From Alphaproteobacteria bacterium (lineage in GTDB: Bacteria > Pseudomonadota > Alphaproteobacteria > Micavibrionales > UBA2020): a stretch of DNA of 64,000 nt. The notes beneath the pieces are model-generated. The model ran no database searches and was not told the DNA's origin. It worked only from the letters and a program-made list of their open reading frames with translations. This document shows positions 63,063 through 64,000 of the stretch, piece after piece (position 1 is the first letter of the stretch; every line of letters starts with the position of its first letter). The stretch spans positions 1,145,301-1,209,300 of the forward strand of contig JAICWS010000001.1 of NCBI GenBank assembly GCA_025934695.1. The letters run 5' to 3'. The position numbers and the translations under genes were made by a program.

Positions 63063-64000
63063 GTGAACACGACGGACGCAATCATCATCGGCGCCGGCAT
63101 GGCCGGCCTCAGCGCTGCGCTGGAACTCAAGAAGCGCGGCGCGTCGTTCGTCATTCTCGAGGCCGCCGACGAAGCGGGCGGGCGCGCCATTACCCGCCGC
63201 CTGCCCTCGGGTGTCGATGCCGACCTGGGCGCGCACTGGATGCACGGTGAAAAAAATCCTCTGGCCGACCAGCTGAAACACTACGGCATCCACGGCCACA
63301 AGAGCGACAAGGGCCGCATGTTCGTTTGCGAACACGGCCGCAAAGAAGAAGTCGGCAGCGACTGGCTCGACAAGGCCATCGACAAGGACCTCGCCAGATG
63401 GATCAAAACCCGGCGCGAGCCGGACCAACCCATCGCCGCGCTCGGCCGCGACGACAAGGCGCGCGACACGCTGCGCACTTTCGGCCGGCTATGGAACTGC
63501 GTCGATCCGCCCATCCAGCCGTCGGCCCGCGAATTCCTGACCGATGAAAGCACGCCCGGCGGCCTGCAGGTCCCGGGCGGCATGGTCGCGCTCACGTCAA
63601 AGATGGTCGAGGATATCGGCGCGGAAAACCTGCGCCTCAACACGCCGGTCACGACCGTCTCCTCGGGCCGCCACGGCGCGAAGGCGGAGGTGCGCGGCGG
63701 CGAGGCGTGGACGGCGGATACCGTCTTTTTCACCGGCTCGCTCGGCGTGCTCGACAGCGGCATCATGAGTTTCGATCCGCCGCTCAGCGTCGCTTTCAAA
63801 AACCATCTCGGCGGTCTGGTCATGGGGCGAATGGACAAGATTATCCTCGAGGTGGATGACAGGTTTTTCAAAGAGCGCGGCATCGCACCGGATACGGGCT
63901 ATGAGCTGCTCGATGGCCCGCGCCCGCATTTCGCGCATCTGCATGGCGCCGGCGCGCCGCTTATCACGCTCTTCATTACCGGCGCCGCGGCCGAAACCGT
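63063..64000 (+). CDS. FAD-dependent amine oxidase, 5' part (cut by window end)
   Basis: A GTG start (GGTGAG upstream) opens a frame with no stop to the end of the window (312 codons). The dinucleotide-binding motif is AIIIGAGMAGLSAALELKK, then the ribose-binding acid in VILEAADEAGGRA and the GADLG-like DADLGAHWMHG. GGLQVPGGMVALTSKM fits the substrate/FAD region of monoamine-oxidase-like flavoproteins. The substrate is unknown. It is divergent from ung, with 72 bases between. Confidence 0.88.
   Translation, partial: MNTTDAIIIGAGMAGLSAALELKKRGASFVILEAADEAGGRAITRRLPSGVDADLGAHWMHGEKNPLADQLKHYGIHGHKSDKGRMFVCEHGRKEEVGSDWLDKAIDKDLARWIKTRREPDQPIAALGRDDKARDTLRTFGRLWNCVDPPIQPSAREFLTDESTPGGLQVPGGMVALTSKMVEDIGAENLRLNTPVTTVSSGRHGAKAEVRGGEAWTADTVFFTGSLGVLDSGIMSFDPPLSVAFKNHLGGLVMGRMDKIILEVDDRFFKERGIAPDTGYELLDGPRPHFAHLHGAGAPLITLFITGAAAET

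Overview
The window is high-GC and densely coded. It reads as the chromosome of an alphaproteobacterium: it carries DUF1489 and YffB-type proteins, MASE1/CHASE3 sensor kinases and several two-component genes, and no plasmid or phage backbone. The order cannot be fixed from the sequence. No rRNA, IS transposase, integrase or CRISPR array was seen.

Layout. (1) Positions 1-21896 are a tandem array of giant repetitive surface or secreted proteins. It holds the 3' end of one RTX protein, two complete RTX proteins of about 2,400 and 2,230 aa, and a 2,005-aa autotransporter. Numbers two to four share the same beta-solenoid-type repeat passenger and the same linker domain. They differ in their ends: two finish in RTX repeats (type I secretion style), and one has a signal peptide and an outer-membrane barrel (type V). 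(2) Positions 22260-23748 are a compact two-gene RiPP locus. A precursor with a Nif11-like leader carries seven TTxxxxEE-type cores and is followed one base later by an ATP-grasp ligase, which is the gene logic of omega-ester peptides (graspetides, plesiocin-like). (3) Positions 24026-29279 hold small unknown genes and a tyrosyl-tRNA synthetase fused to a GNAT acetyltransferase domain and a Pro-rich tail. (4) Positions 29286-35467 are signalling genes: an overlapping operon of receiver, Hpt-REC-REC-GGDEF and CHASE3 hybrid kinase, plus another receiver. (5) Positions 35611-53643 hold two tandem paralogous alpha/beta-hydrolase-like genes, a KGG stress protein, an aldo/keto reductase, polA, a methyltransferase, two Tyr-rich exported proteins, two paralogous 4-TM proteins, a Sel1-repeat protein and rlmB with a 13-unit disordered N-terminal repeat.

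(6) After tRNA-Tyr comes an AT-richer two-gene island (about 53960-57280). It encodes a DUF4365 nuclease-like protein and an 811-aa helical protein whose start and stop codons overlap. A 96-bp imperfect direct repeat flanks the island and corresponds to the 3' end of a response-regulator gene. It looks like a horizontally acquired cassette, possibly defensive, inserted at the end of that gene. (7) Positions 57281-64000 hold the response regulator and its MASE1 histidine kinase, a probably leaderless HTH-DUF2087/DUF1489/transglutaminase-like operon, a YffB-like gene coupled to ung, and the start of a flavin amine oxidase cut by the window end.

Many intergenic gaps hold palindromic or nested-palindromic repeats from several families. 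One family is present three times. The strongest candidates for undescribed biology are the multi-core graspetide locus, the DUF4365/helical-protein island, the adhesin array with two different secretion modules on one passenger type, and the TyrRS-GNAT fusion.
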